NCBI GenBank assembly: GCA_026874595.1
Contig: CM049306.1
Coordinates: forward strand, 87,743,142-87,807,141
Length of the DNA: 64,000 nucleotides
DNA from: Sipunculus nudus
Taxonomy: Eukaryota; Annelida; Sipuncula; Golfingiida; Sipunculidae
Reading direction: 5' to 3'
Shown here: in pieces, positions 12,046 through 26,776 of the stretch
Numbering within the stretch: position 1 is the first letter of the stretch
Layout of the letters: each line of letters starts with the position of its first letter
Program-made: the position numbers and the translations under genes
Notes under the pieces: model-generated
What the model was told of the DNA's origin: nothing
Seen by the model: the letters and a program-made list of their open reading frames with translations, nothing else
Databases searched by the model: none

Positions 12046-13864
12046 TGTTATGGTCACCTTACTTAACACACCTTACTTTATGTCATGGGCACAATAATTT
12101 ATTTAATAAGCAAGCCTTGTGGACATTCCATAGTAGGGCCAATGTTTCCCCATGAGAGATTCAATACTTTACTATTATTAGTCTATTAATGGAAACTTCA
12201 AATTCCTTAAGAAGTTGTAAGGGATAGAAAGTGATTAACTAGAAGGGGCTAGTGAGCATGAAATGCATGATAATCCCAGAAGGCACTCCAAGAAAAAGAG
12301 TGAAAATTATATGGATATCAGCTAACAGCACAAGAGAAATAGACGCACTAGTTGGGGCAACAATTATTAATTATGCAGATATTGTGGGGAAAAACACACA
12401 CAAGAAAACCAACCTGTATTAGAAAAATACAACGATGGGTGTATAAATTATAAAGGTCAAATGCAAGTAGAATTTTTAAACCATTGTGAAGAAGAAACCC
12501 CGACTCAGTTTCATATCATAGCATATGCAGTTATTATGCACATAACCGTATAGGATTATATCACAACAAATTTGCACCACAGCATATACAGTTTTTATTC
12601 CTGCCCCAAGCAATGTAAATCTGCTGCTCATAAAGCATTCAAAACAACTTGTAAGAAACAGAAAACGTTAAACTGACAGAGAAAGCTGACAATAAGGTAC
12701 CTGTTTACAAAGTTATCCCTACCTGACAGAGCTGGTATTATTGAAGGACCTTATAATTTACAGTGACTTGGCAGAATATTTGACTGAGAGCTGTGTTGAT
12801 AACATGACCCTTTATGGTCCACAGTCAGTAAGAGTTACAAGGGTACACGTAGGGATACAAAGGTCATTATTTTAATGCACTCAGCCTGAAATGCACCTTA
12901 AACATGCATGTGTGTTCCATAATTGATCAGACTCTGTGGATGACTTTATACACTACATTTAATATACATACATATAATATGCAATGAATGTAACAAAATG
13001 GGTATACTACACACCAAAAATTCAACTGGGTATGACCCCTTGATTTATCTCAAAACTACACTCTTGTCCTATCTATACAATTCATCTACTGCAATCCAGC
13101 TTCAACAACTCTCACATCAAGCTCATAGTACAAACACAGTGTTTTATGCTTAAACATTTAAGAAAATTAGTCAATTAAAACATAAACAACTATGAGAACA
13201 AGGGATTAATACAATTTGGTTGCATACTTTTGACTGTAATGAAAATGTTTTGTATACCCTGCTCTACCCATTTTATCTAATTAAGGAGATATTCCACTCA
13301 AACACATGGTATCATGCCCGAGTGTTGTTTTAAATACTTTACTTGTTAACAGAGGAATGACACCATGTTTTTGCCACTAAGCTACATCTGTACAGAGGGT
13401 CATTTAGTGTACTGACATTTTCCCATCATGACTCAGCAGATCACTACATGTTAACTGACATATATCACCAATGTAAACTAACATTCTACAACTCTGAGCT
13501 GATAATTCATCACAAAATAAATACGTCAGCTGATCAGTCATCATTTATTTTTTTATTTACATATTAATGCTATGGGTCTAAAGGTCAATGATCTAAGTTT
13601 ACATGTACATGTGTGAGAACCAAAATTTGATACTGTCACATATGTATTAATGTGAAATAAGTAAATTACCATATTTTTTAAACACAGTCTCACAAGCAAA
13701 GTGAAAATATGAATAAAATGGAAGACATGCAATTTGAAAAAAATTAAACTACTTTTCTAAGGTGTGTGTAACCCTTTCTTTTTTTAAAAAACAATGTCAA
13801 TGTTCAATCAATTCTTACAAGTACAATAGTACTGAGCAGTGCCTAAAATATTGCCCATCAATAT

Positions 13865-14130
13865 GTCATGTGTCCTCTGACCTCATAAAATTAAAGCAGA
13901 TTTGGCCTAGAATCAAAGTCATCTTTGACAGTTAATTGGGTAACAGTCTGTGAGTTTAATTAAAATCTATCAAATTCCTGTAAGTTATCGTGGGAGCACT
14001 AAAACATGTCTGAGGACCTCTGAACTCTGTCCTCATTAAATATGTGTGAATTCAGATTTGAGCCCGGATGACATTATTTTACTGGTACTTATTATGAGTG
14101 GATTTCAATAGATGCCTTTACTTCCTGGTT
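13865..14130. repeat. Second copy of the DR1-bearing repeat
   Basis: Shares TCTGACCTCAT, AAAATCTATCAAATTCCTG and a CCTCATTAAATATG block with 8540-9120, more diverged. The DR1 motif here is imperfect. Confidence 0.5.
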
Positions 14131-15152
14131 ACCATAGCTACAGCATTAACATAAAATGGATGTTGGATGCTGGCCTTACCATAATAATGTTCATCTATAT
14201 GACAAGTGTATAAACACAACAGGCTTGATGACCACTGTTGCAGATATTTAAATCCTATATTATCTATTGATAGATCAGTGCAAACACATGAACATTGTGA
14301 TTACTGTTAAGCACATTATACTTTATTTGTAGTTTTATTTTTGTTTAAATCTCTTATTTCATAACATCATCATAATAAATAGATAATAAATAGATAAAAA
14401 ATGTGTTTACATGAGCATCAAGACTATAAACAGTTAGAGGCTACATGAAGGTATAAGCAAATAATGGCTAAAAGTTTTCACAAATAGTTCTAAATTAGAA
14501 AAGTAAAATTTTGATAATTTCAAAGCTGCAGGACATTTTGAGAAAAAATGTAATAAAACTGAGCTGCATCAGTAGTTAACACATCATGTAACTGTTTATC
14601 TGTGTGTTACATCAGATCATTTGAGTAACAAACATACAGAGATATTTAGGACAAAAATGCAAAGCCAATTTTGTATATTCTTTTTCAATAAAACGGAATA
14701 TTAAACCATGACAAGATAAAAATATGTAAAAAATACGATCGACATACACGATTTAAAATTTGTAATTATTACACTGCCGACGATATGCATATTAGCCTGC
14801 CTTTTTGGGGAATGTTTATAGTTTATGGTTGGGCTGGGGGTATTTGCGGGGAGGTTACATGTCGGCCCGCTTGTGAACACAAGTCATGCATACTACGCCG
14901 CTGATATGACAAATTTAGTAACGTGAGAAGGATAAACATCATACGTTCTTCTTGTAATAAAACATATGATATGCTTTATAAACATTATATCAGACACATA
15001 AAAAAAGAAAATAAATACATGTCATTACTAAAATCTGTGTACGGACGTTTTAAGGCTTGTGTTCTACCGACGCAGCACTGGTTGATATACTTACCGGTAT
15101 CTTATTTATCATTTTCGATGAGCTTCAGGTGACTGAAAAACTTGTACCCGAT

Positions 15153-15210
15153 AATAGGACGACCCCCCAACTAAGCCCTCCAAAATTTGGGAACCAATTT
15201 GTCGTCCTAT
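15153..15210. repeat. Small inverted repeat
   Basis: ATAGGACGAC at 15153-15162 is repeated in reverse complement as GTCGTCCTAT at 15201-15210, around an AAAATTTGGG-containing loop. It may be a tiny foldback element. Confidence 0.35.
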
Positions 15211-16989
15211 ACACGAGTAAATACGTGATCGTGATTGGACTATAAATGTTCCTCCTTGGTGATACTATATCGAGTCGATAAAGCTTATGAATATCATGGA
15301 CATGTTGGGCTATTATAAAGGAATGTAATGTAATATGTGAGTAAATGATAAATGAAATAACCTGACTGATGGATTAATAGAGTCAAATATAGTGGTTTAT
15401 TTTTTATTTATTTAGGAGGGGTTGAAAATTGTGATATATTTGAGCAAATATGAATGCAATAACAGCAGTAATAAGCAGTAGTAGAATGATTATAAGGCTA
15501 TTTGTTGAAGGATCTAAAGTGTATGGTAGTCTGCAAGCTTTCAATTTGACAGATATGATGTTATGATTAACTATGAATTTGTGACTGTATGACACAATAT
15601 CTCTTTAGTCTTGACAAGGTACATTATTGTGATGCCCACTATGTCTACATATTACACAATATTGACATAATTTCTGGCATGTACATAGGTACCTATGGAC
15701 GAATAGTTATACAAAATATAAAGTATAAATATATCTGATTCATCTTGTTCTTGCTTACTGAGGCTGACTTTGGGATGGGGTTCGGAAAGGGGAAAAGTGA
15801 GGGCAGCACGAAGGTGGACGTAGAAATATTCTATTGTAATGTTTTTCATTTATATAAGAATATGAAAAGCTACGAGGAAAGGGGCCCTCCTACTTGGTTA
15901 TAGTAAAGTTCTAAATATATGATTGCAAACTAATACTCTGACAAGACTGTCATGAAGAAAAAAAGTAAAAGTTTTGAGATACTGTGATGCATATGAAAAT
16001 TTACAGATGGACAGGCAAGTGGACAGAATGGACTAATACCTTTATTTCACTTTCAAGGGAATAATGCATTTAAGTTTATATATAATCCTATTTTTTTTAA
16101 GCATATCCACTTTTTCCATTAAGAAGTTTTTATCTGAATCATTTTTTTATTCACAGGTTTTATAAATTTTTAATAAAAAAACCTGAAATATAAGTTAAAA
16201 TATTAGAATTGTTGCAAAAGTTGCAATCATCATATATCCAGAGTGTAGCTCATATTGGGTCATATTATGCATACACATATATTTTATTATTTTTAAATCA
16301 TAAATGTTTAAACTGAATTTAAAAGAAAATAATGCCACAACATGGCATCCACAAGAATATTCCTTGAATCACTATTAAAAAGTTTTGCACATTGGAGTTT
16401 TCAGTACATGCTTAATTCTATTCACCAAAATAAAATAAAAGATTAAGTAAATTTGATAAAATAAAACATCTTTTCAAATAAAGTATACACACTGTTGGTT
16501 GAATGAGGGACAAACAATATCATTGTGCTAATTACTATCCCAGTTTTAATTTATTACTGGAATTAATAGTCAATTTTACACCTGGTGAAGTTTTTACTCT
16601 TCTGAAGTAAGGAATTACTTATCTGATGAACATCCACACTTTCATAGCAATACACCACTTTGTGGACACAATTAAATGTACACTTTAATCATTGTAACCC
16701 TGGTGGTACAATACAAAATCTAAAATGTAGCACAGCCTAGAATAAGAATGAATCAAATACAGAAAATAATAACATTCATCTAGTTTATGCACCGTCTGGG
16801 GGGGGGGGGGGGTGCAGGGCAGAGGGGAAGCCTGCTGGTAGTGGCCAAGCTGACCCAAGGCAAGCTGCCTGGGGTGGGTTACATAATGCAAGTGAAGGCT
16901 GTACTACTAGGTGGGCTAGATGTAAACAACACTTGACATGGTGTATGAAAACATGAATAAAAGCTATTCTTTCCAATCAATTTCTTTGA

Positions 16990-18360
16990 AATTTCAGATT
17001 TTAAAAGATTAAATCCTTATGTATATATGCTGTGAAAATTAATTCAACAGTGCCAAAGTTGGACAAAATTTAAGGTATTGATTTTTTATATATGCTAATA
17101 ACTTGAAAAATTTTCAAAATTCAGATCTAATTTTGGGTAAACAATTGAATCTTGATTAAATAAAGTTATATTCCTGAAAAAGTCTCTAGGTTCAGCAATT
17201 CTCATAATAGGTGAGTAAATACATTTCCTGATTTTTTAAAAAAAAATGCATTATGTTTTGGCCCATAACCTTAAAATAATACCCAATACTGACCTAATTT
17301 TTGGTATGTTCATAGAGAATGTATGAAAGAATGTGAATACTAAATACGATCAAAAACAGATCAGTGGTTTTTATATTAGGCAGCCTTGAAGTGTAACAAT
17401 GCCTTTTTTTTTATGGAAAACAGAGTTTTTTTTCCTTAATATCTCGAAGGAACAAAGTCCTAATGACCCAATTTGCGGTATGGTAGGAGATTTTGGGGAC
17501 TTCTAAAATTATGCCAACAGCCTGGGGAGCATAGAGATGTGCACTGAATGACCTACAGTCATCAAAGTGGACTGCTTGACAATGTAAGGGAATACAACAA
17601 GAGCCTCCAAAAAAATTCAATAACTAGCCTAATTTTGCAGCTTTTATTTTCAAATTTCAGATTTTAACAGATTAAATCCTTATGTATACATGCTGTGAAA
17701 ATTAAATCCACAGTACTTACAGGAAAAAAACATGCCGTGGCCAAAGTTGGGCAAAATTTAAGGTACCAATTTTATATTTTTGCCAATATTTAAAAAAATT
17801 TAACAGATTTTGATCTAATTTTTGGTATACAATTAAATTTTGATTAATTAAAGTTGTATTACTGGTAAAAAGTCCCTACCTTTAACACTTTTGGTCTTAA
17901 GTGACAAAATATCTTCCTGATTTTTTTACAAAGTCCATTATGTTTGGGCCCATAACTTTTTTAAAATATATAATACTGACTTAATATCTGGCATGTACAT
18001 AGGAACTATATAGAGGAATATTTATGGTAAATATGAAGAAAACCAGATGAGTGGTTTTGATATTAGGCAGTCCTGAAGTGTGAAAATAGATTTCTAATAA
18101 AAAATTGAGGTTTTTCCTTAATATCTCGAAGGAACGAAGTCCTATTGACCCAATTTTCGGCATGGTAGGAGATTTTGGGGACATCTAACTGTATGCCGAA
18201 TTTCAGATTTTAAGGTCCAACAGTGTCAAAACGTGCCAGTCTTACGGACGGACATCTGGACGGACATCCGGACGGACGGACAGACAGACGGACGGACGAC
18301 GGACAAAGGACCACGATTATAGCTCAGATGACTTTTAGTCAGCTGAGCTAAAAAATCAGA
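16990..18360. repeat. ~660-base tandem duplication ending in a GACGGACG tail
   Basis: Two diverged units start at about 16994 and 17655 (both ATTTCAGATTTTAA.AGATTAAATCC) and end with GGAGATTTTGGGGAC. After the second unit comes a purine-rich GACGGACGGAC stretch (18244-18303) and then AGTCAGCTGAGCTAAAA. This tail style is shared by the repeats ending near 20390 and 25410. Confidence 0.6.
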
Positions 18361-19152
18361 GGTGTCTCAATTTATTCAGAATTAATTTTTCAATTTGTTT
18401 GTCCCAAATTTTTGTCTCAGGAATATATATCCACACAAGTGTAAAACTGGTATTACTTTACTAGAAGAAAACATCTGATACCCCGGCTAAGGGTGGGCGT
18501 TAAGGGGGTGTGGCTACTCCCCCCCCCCCCAACCCAGTTGCAAAGTCAGCCATACCCCCTTTTTCCCTGCCTGGAACCCAACAGGCTGTAAACATTGTCC
18601 GGGGCTTGGTACTACTTAAAGGCCTACCAAATACCACTATAAAAGCACTGTTGGAAATTTTCAGTGCTTTAATTCAGGCGGGCCTTTATTTGCTCATAAT
18701 AATATTGTCTTAAGTAATTATGTGCCAATTTAATGAAACTGAGGCTTATGCCACATGCAGGCTCATAATTACTTATATTAGCCAACGGATTTTGAGTGCA
18801 TGGCTTACACTACCAATTATATAAGTCTTATTCATGGGTTTAGATAAGACAGTATTGTCTCATTGGTCTCAGCGTCAAAGAGCGAGGCCTATCTCACGTA
18901 CGTTACCTCAGTACCTGCATGGTTACAGTAATTAGAAAATCTATATTATAATCATCTATAATAGCAAATACATTCGTTGGATCAAGTGAATTTCACAAAC
19001 TGAGCAAGATGACTGTCAGCGTGGAAAGACATGACATACTTTCGTAGAAGAAATGACAGCCGAACTTCCTGCTTCAGTCAAAATGCCAAGTTGCTTTCCT
19101 CGCTCCTCTTCGGCTGATTGACCTGGCGTGACAGTGACGGCCTTGAACTTAC

Positions 19153-19260
19153 GTTCCTGTCTTCTCCGCCAGGTTCGCTGTTCTCCAACAGCCCTTCCAT
19201 TTAGTCTCGCTTGTGGACGCCAGATGCCGGCACCGAATAAACGAGGGTGCTTCCAAACCT
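19153..19260 (-). other. G6PD: Candidate non-coding first exon and promoter region of G6PD
   Basis: A locally GC-richer stretch with a strong minus-strand donor (AACGTAAGT, GT at 19152-19151), the right orientation to splice to the exon-2 acceptor at 10689. The 5' limit is a guess. It contains an ATG in good context, but spliced to exon 2 its frame does not match the main start and stops inside exon 2, so it would act as an upstream open reading frame. No TATA box was seen. RNA evidence is absent. Confidence 0.45.
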
Positions 19261-22200
19261 CACTTTTTTTAGCTTGTGTGTTGTTTTTGATAATTTTAGA
19301 TTAAATCATGGTATTCCATATAATATTTCTAATTAAGATGAAATCGATTTAAACGTATGGAAACTGAATATAAAACATTATTGCCTAATAAAACCTTCCG
19401 TCAGAGGTCGTTTATATTCAAACCGGAACAGCATATCTAAACCCTTCAAAATAATTTTTGTCATAATAAAAAAGTCTTCTGTTTACATTAAACATGGCCA
19501 TGATTACCAAATATGATTATCACTTACTATGTTAAGTTCTTAGTGCAAAAACGTCCATTTTTATGTAATTTGCCTGAAAACAATTCTTATCCAACATGTT
19601 TTACTTGACTACATCTACAATTCATGATCAATAAACATGCGAGGGTTCAGCCAGGACACCAGATGAAACCTCAGCTGAAAAACCGATACCATTGCTGTCA
19701 TATGACAATTTCATAAAAAGAGAAAAAGTTTGTGAAAAAAATAGAAAAAAATAAACAGGTTCTGCTACTTGTCTTCAGGACTGATGAAAAATACGAGGTT
19801 TAAGAATATTTTATGAAACCAGATGTAGCTTAAAAGCGATCGTTGTCATTTGGCAAACTCACAAATAAAGTAAAAATGCGTGAATACAGGTGGAACCACC
19901 AGTCTTTAGCAAATGATGAAACAGTTTACGTTCAATAAGCACACAATGTTTCAGGATCCCAGATAGCCAACAGCTTGAAAACTGACGCAATTGCTGTTAT
20001 TTGGCAGTTTCAAAATAACAGGTAAAAATGCTTAAAAAGAAAAATAAATAGAGTTGGTGTCACCAGTATTCAGCAACTGATGAAATGGTCCATGATCAAT
20101 ATACAAAGCAGGATTCATGAAATGATCAATATGCAAAGCAAGATTCATGACTATTTGTGCATTAATTATTGATATACTGGAGCTTATGTATCAAATGTTT
20201 CTTATAAGATAATTATTTCTGGAATGCACAAACCCAGAATATAACTCAGAGAAGTTAATAATTTCAATGACCTAATTTCAGAAGTATGGCAAGGATATTT
20301 GTACGGACCTCCAATGATGTTAAGTTAAAAATTTCTTGGTGCAGAGGTTAGAATTTCGCCGTGCTAACGGCCGGCCGGTCGGACGGAGGGACGACGGACA
20401 ATGACCCATATTGCTTTTGCTCACCATGCCTGAATGTCAGTTGAGCATAAAAAAGTCGGGGATATTGATTGATGTTGGAACCACAACCAGTGTAAACTAT
20501 GCCATTTTACATGCCATACTACATGCACATGCACGTGTATGCAAAAGAATTGAATGTTTGTAGTATGTTTGTTATTACTCATCAGCTTCTATTGTAGAAA
20601 ACATTAATTGTTCACCTTTCCAACGGATTGGTACTAAAAGAAAAATGTATTTCCGTGCACGTGTTTGCCTGTCTGAGACAGGCGGATAGGCGTTATTACG
20701 ACCCCTGTATACCATAAGACAGAACAGTGTGGTAGGTTTAAACCTACATGTACTTTATGGAGTCAGATATATATGATTTATAATCAACCGAGGATAAAGT
20801 CGAACCTGCATGTCATGGTAAAATTATTTAAGTTTCGTACTTTATACTATACGCAAACGTTTTTCATGTGATTGAGAGATATTTTAGATAGTTTTTCTCA
20901 AACATGGAAGTCGGCAAATTGCTATATGAGGTTAGTGAGTGCACACAGGTGGTTCAAGGCACCTGAAATGAACAAATTGTGTCTTGTAGGTTTCAGTGTC
21001 ACAGCTGGTTCTGAACGCTCAGATAACCTTGTCAGGATTCGATGAGGTTGATTTCAACCTTTTCAGTATTAAAAAATTATCAATGTCTGACACATACACA
21101 AACACATGTTTCCACAGGAAAAAATGTATAAAATTAGGCCAAAATTAAAAATGAACCAAAATCATGGCAGCCTTATGAAAGAAAAAACCGTTAGAATAGA
21201 GTTTGCTAAAGCTACATGTACATCGTATTGATATGTAATTTTGCGACGCCTTTTACCGCATATAAATAGATTCACTGTATACAGGGAGAGTATAAAACCT
21301 TCTTTGAAGAAACTATGGAAGCCACCAACCCTGCATGAAATACTAAAAAAGCGAATCAACGATTAATTGGCCCTCATGCTTTCAGATTTTTTATTGAGAT
21401 TTTTTTAAATCCATATTTAAAGGTGAATATTGAACATTAGATACAGCTCTTGAAAAGAAAAAAACCCACTAGTAATAATTAAAGGTGACTAGTACAAAAA
21501 TATATTTTATAATTGCATGAAGTGAGGAACCGTGCTAGATCACAGTTTGGAATGAATAATCTGAGGAACCGAGCTAGATCACAGTTTTGAATTAATAATC
21601 CTTTAAAAACCATGCATGTAAATTATAAAGTATAATAGCCCGTTGGCGCACTTTGTAAAAAATTATGCTAAAATTATTTCAAAATGACCTATGCATACGG
21701 GTCAACCTCGCGAAGGAAAGACTCACCTGAAATTTAACTCTCATGATGTATTGTCAGCGCTGTTTGAAGAAAGGAATGTTAAAAAGTTACATGACTCTGG
21801 GAAAGCTCAGATTTTCACGGGCAGAGTAAAATGAATATATAAAAAGATTGCAGTTTTTTATTTGGACAGTTCATAATGTGGCTTTACGAAAACACCCTGA
21901 CGGTAAGCTTTTTTTTTTACACATCCCTAAAAATATAAAGGGGTTGAACGATATAAAAAGGAAGCACATGGGATTATTTTTTCCCCACACAATATTTGGA
22001 GTAATAGTTTTTTTTTCATTTAATTTTCTTTCCTAGAATAAACATGAAAAAAGTTCTTAAACATATATCACAACCCCATACTTCTATATTATCTGATGCA
22101 TATATGACACAACTATATGCAAGCTAAAATATTGTAAATTATAAATGAGGATTCCAGTAATCCCAAGGACTCGTTTCTAGATATTTCTTCGATCAAGGCA

Positions 22201-23384
22201 ATTGAAAGAGTTTTAATTGATTTTAATTATTTACATATTGCATAAGGGCACTTTTAATTCTGCTGATATAGTGAGGATTTTACGGGTTCAGGACACTTGA
22301 ATCACACCATGTTGATTTAATCAATGACTGTTTTGTAGTTTTGCATCCTATCCAAATATTTAAATTATTCTCAAAAGACATGATTCCTTAAGCATTAAAC
22401 GCTTAAAAGTCAATCATACATGCTTGTTTGCGAATAATGTAAAAAAACATACCCAGTAAGAACATAATTGTAACAGATATTTTTAATTGTAATTATACGG
22501 GAACACGTAAATTTAAAAATCTGTTCACTATTAAAATTATCTTAGGAGTAGTACAATGCTTGAATGCTTAAGCTTGAAAGACGTGCCTTGTGACTCATGT
22601 TTCTGTATTTTAATTTGCATTTTCTTGGTATAATTTCATATTTTTCTACAGGCAAAAAAAAAACCACAAAAAAGATATGATTTATCATGTTCTAATAAAT
22701 GTGTCAGTTTATATAAATTGAGTACAATCTAATCAGATGTACAGTATTAGACATGTGCCTTAAGGATTACATGTAATGATTTCAGGATTAGCCTCTCACT
22801 GGTGCACTTTTAAGTATATTTGAATAAATGGTATACTTAGCATATTTAGGATATGCAGCAACAATATACGAAATGCCGGTTGAATTGATAACCACACATG
22901 CAAATTATACATTCAAATCACCCGGGTCACTGTATGATGTAACCAGACGAAATAATGGTTGCATTAATAACCGTTTTATTCGGTTTGCTTGTCCAACGTC
23001 GCACTCTGAAGTGACTATATATACAATTAATAATAAAAATGTGTATTAAAAAGTATAATCAACCGCGGTACAAATCTTATAAAATGTACAATGTAGAATA
23101 AATCCATGCACGACAGTTTCAGCTGATTTAATCGTGTGTGGGTGAATATTTAAGTATATGGTATATTTATACGTATATACATGGTAAATATAAAATTTGC
23201 ACATCTGTACCAATTTACGGCCGTTTCACGATTCGAACAAAGTCAGAACGTTTAGGAAGTGTTTAAGCTTTGTTTACCGGGCGCGTGGTATGGGGTATGT
23301 GTGTTGCGGCAGCAGAACTAACATGGTTCCAAGCCTGCCTTTCGCATTAGCAAGAAATAATCAGGAATATGCGCTATGCAAAGA
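19261..23384. other. Intergenic stretch, no gene recognised
   Basis: AT-rich DNA. The only structure is the tandem repeat at 19640-20450. A plus-strand open frame near 22828-23049 has no recognisable domain and I do not call it. Confidence 0.5.
19640..20450. repeat. Diverged ~190-base tandem units with GACGGA-rich tail
   Basis: Units repeat the pattern CTGAAAA.CGA....ATTGCTGTYATWTGGCA, then a CACCAGTMTTYAGCAA.TGATGAAA block (about 19670, 19830, 19980). The end at 20370-20400 is CCGGTCGGACGGAGGGACGA followed by GCTTTTGCTCACC. Same architecture as the element at 16990-18360 but a different core. Confidence 0.5.
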
Positions 23385-25560
23385 ATATTGTAGGTGGCGC
23401 CACCAGTCTTGTATATGACGAATCTATCCGATATGTATAGATATGCCCAATTTTAGGCCGATATATCAAATCCTTCCTGAGAAATAATCAGGAATATACG
23501 CTGTGCAAAAAAAATATTGTGGGTGGCGCCACCAGTCTTGTATACGACGAATCTATCCGATATGTATAGATTTGCACGATTTCCGTGCACAAGAAGCCAT
23601 CAAAGATGCACGGGCAAGCCATATTTCCAGGCCAACACATCAAACTTCTGTTGAGTCAGGTGCACTGAGCTGACCAAGCTCAGCTGAGGCAGGCAGTTGC
23701 ACCAAATCAAGTGAAGAATAAATTGTCAGCTGCAGATATTGCACTGAGTGAACTCTTGATCTTACCTGGCTACACTGAGTGAACTCTTGACTTGTTGTAA
23801 TATCTGATACAGTTGGCAGTCTGCAAAAGCTATAAATAGATCCAGACTGAAACTTGGCCTGTTGCTAAATCTGAATTAGTTGGCAGTCTGCCAGACAAAA
23901 TTTTGGCATGTTGCAAAATATGTTTATAAATACTGAAAGACTTTGGCCACAATGCTTTTTTTCAAGCTGCATATTAATAAGATTTTTATCAAAATTGTTA
24001 GAATAATAACAGATTCCTGTTTAAAGTAAAATCAGAATACAGATATATTTTATTCATGTATTTTTATTATACATATGCTGGATATGCTCACTAATTATTT
24101 TATGTCTCCTGTACAGCTCTACTTATATACCAAAAGAGCTCTGTTTGTTGATACATAAAATCTACTAGCTTTGTTTATCAAATTATATTATAGTCCTTTA
24201 ATAGTTAAAGGTCGAATAATTCCGACAAATTCATTCAAGTAAACCTGAACAAAGTCCACCTAAGTATCATTTTTTGTGCAATAATACAAATGCTGGAAGC
24301 AGTTTTGCAGAAGAAGACTATTGCAGCCCTCAGTTTGAAATAGGCTTACTAATGGCCACCAGACCAACTTCAGTTTTCTATGACTCTATGAACACAATGT
24401 ACCAAATCTATTCTTATACAAATGAGAGAACCCTACCCTAGGATAATTCTTGTAAAAAATAAAACCATTCAGCTTGACATGTTCATCATAAAACATTTTT
24501 AACTTGAAAGAGGCTTAAATTACGAGTTTTTTGCCCGTTATAAACAGGCTGATTTAAGCTGCGCCACAAAAACCTCAGATTCAAATATGAGTCATGTGAC
24601 CAACATTTGCACAAGACCTGGTGATGCTAGCTCCTGTCGTTTCTGAGAGTGTTATGTTAGTATGCTTACTTGTCCAAATGACCAAGTTCAAATTCCTGTT
24701 ACTCGGCCAAAGTTCATCAAACCCTAACCATTTAAACAAACTTAGAGAGCTTACCGCTGGGATCATTTCAGTGAAATATAGAACAATTTGGATGATTTAA
24801 GAGAAGAAGGTTTTAGAAGGGTTTCAGTCTTTTTCCCCTCAAAATATAAGTCCATGCATGTAGCGCCAAAGAAAGCTCAATCCTACAACATTTGTATGTG
24901 ACTGTTTTTTGCTTAAAATCAGGAGATGCTGGGTCCTGCTATTCCAAAGAAATTATGGGTTAATGCACTATATCCGCACAAAAAAGGTCAATGTAGGTGG
25001 CGCCACCAGTAGCTCAATTTTAAATATGACTCATGTGACCATCATTTGCATAAACTCGGCGATGATAGCTCCAGCCGTGTCTGAGATTGTAATTTTAGTA
25101 TGTTTTTTTTTGTTGCCAAATGACTAATCTTAACTACCCGTAACACAAAAAAACGGCAAAAAAAAAATCACCGAACCATTCGAACAAACCTGAGAAAGAG
25201 TGTTCCTGGGATCGTTTCTGTGAAATTTAGGAAAATTTGACTGAACAGTTTCGGAGAAGAAACTTTAAAGGTGTTTTAGCTTTTACCTATAAAATCTAAG
25301 TAAATGCAGATAGCAAAAAAAAAGCAAAATCCGAAAGAGTGTTTTAGATGACGAATTTCCTGCATAAAATTTGGTGATGGTAGCTCCTGCCGTTTTTGAG
25401 ATAGTATGGACGGTGGACGGCGGACGGACGACGCTGCGCCATCGCAGAAGCTCACAGGTTTGCAAGAAATATATCCCGTAATACGCGACTGGTGGTGCAT
25501 GAAACTGTACGGAAACACTTATACTGTGTGTAAACAATTTGAATAGGCCCGTATGGCCTG
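23385..25560 (+). repeat. Composite interspersed repeat, copy A
   Basis: In order: two units with GGTGGCGCCACC (23393, 23522); an AAGCTCAGCTGAGGCAGGCA block and CACTGAGTGAACTCTTGA tandem units (23650-23800); an AT-rich middle; then units containing TTGGTGATGGTAGCTCCTGC with another GGTGGCGCCACC (24996); finally a GACGGCGGACGGACGACGC tail and CGCCATCGCAGAAGCTCAC at 25407-25456. The same order occurs at 32735-36350 and 55095-56890. Confidence 0.55.
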
Positions 25561-26699
25561 ATACACTATAGTAAGGCGATAGTGGCGTGACACGGTCCAC
25601 CTCCGGGTCTAATTGAAAAAAAGTATAATGAATTTAGACCTATACAGAGATTAACGACCAAGGGCCTCAGCCTTGACCCTGCTCATAACGATTTTCTTAT
25701 CGCAAAATTAGCTGAGATATACCGTTAAACACACCGAGTAAAAGGAATATATAGCTTATTTAGGCTACAGGGGTTCCGCGTAATGAGCTACCACGAAACA
25801 ATAAACAGCTTTCAGCAAAGTAATCCATAATTATACATATTGTATGGTATATACAAATTCAGAGCTATCCAACTTGTCACTATATATGAATATAGTTTAT
25901 ATTTCCTTGAATAAAATCATGGTCCACATCGTTTCAGGAAGGCGCATATGAACGTGCACATGTGCAATCATTCGTTCATGGAATGTAGCCTTAATTGGTT
26001 CATTTTTCTACATTTTATATATATCTGTATTTTTTATCAGTCTGGTCATTTAAGATAGTCAAATCATCTGCAAGATGGTAAAGTTACAAGTAATACTTCT
26101 AGAGAATAACCAAATTTGGAATTTCTTATTAAGTAGTCACCGAATTTAGAATTTAAAAATTCTGTCCAAAACTTACCAGAAGCCTGTTTATCATTATGAT
26201 GGACTTCATTCTATAGTCATGCATAAATATTAAAGTTAAGTTCCTACCTTATAGACAGTCATCTAGACTTGATTCACAATATATCCCTGTTCAGCTCAGG
26301 GTGTCGAAAACTCCAAGTAAATTAAATACTCTGGGCACACCTGACACTTACACATAATAATTGAGCCATGCCTGGTTTTCCTGGCCCGCATGGTCATCAG
26401 ATTTTGTGTGAATGTCCATATTTGTTTACCCAGATGACAGCGCACGTAGTCGCGTGGACACCTGGCCACAGATCGATAGCAGCGGACGAGCTCTATTTAA
26501 CCGGTCATTCCCGCGCCAGGAATTGTGCTACACTGATCGCGTGTACATGTAAACATATAATCCGTACTCGTGTATAGCGATAACTGTATTTATGGTACTA
26601 TGCCAGCAACAAACTAGGGCACACATGGTTTTCCAGTTCATGTGTCTTGTTTGTGTTATTAAAGAGGGTATTATTTGTATACTATATTATGTATGAATA

Positions 26700-26716
26700 G
26701 TTAATAAGGTGTGTAT

Positions 26717-26775
<59 letters not shown>
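26700..26775. repeat. (AT)n microsatellite
   Basis: Long run of alternating AT, preceded by ATATAAATATAAATAT variants. Confidence 0.9.

Positions 26776-26776
<1 letters not shown>

Larger units (their letters stand above)
10689..19152 (-). other. Putative G6PD intron 1, repeats only
   Basis: If exon 1 is right this is an 8.5-kb intron. It holds a TIR-like repeat (11868-12045), a diverged copy of the DR1 repeat (13865-14130), a small hairpin (15153-15210), poly-G at about 16799-16812, and a tandem duplication with a GACGGACG tail (16990-18360). No coding exon was recognised. Confidence 0.6.

Noticed and set aside
24581-25600. Open frames in the 24.5-25.6 kb region
   Set aside because: They follow tandem units of composite repeat copy A and have no conserved protein feature.
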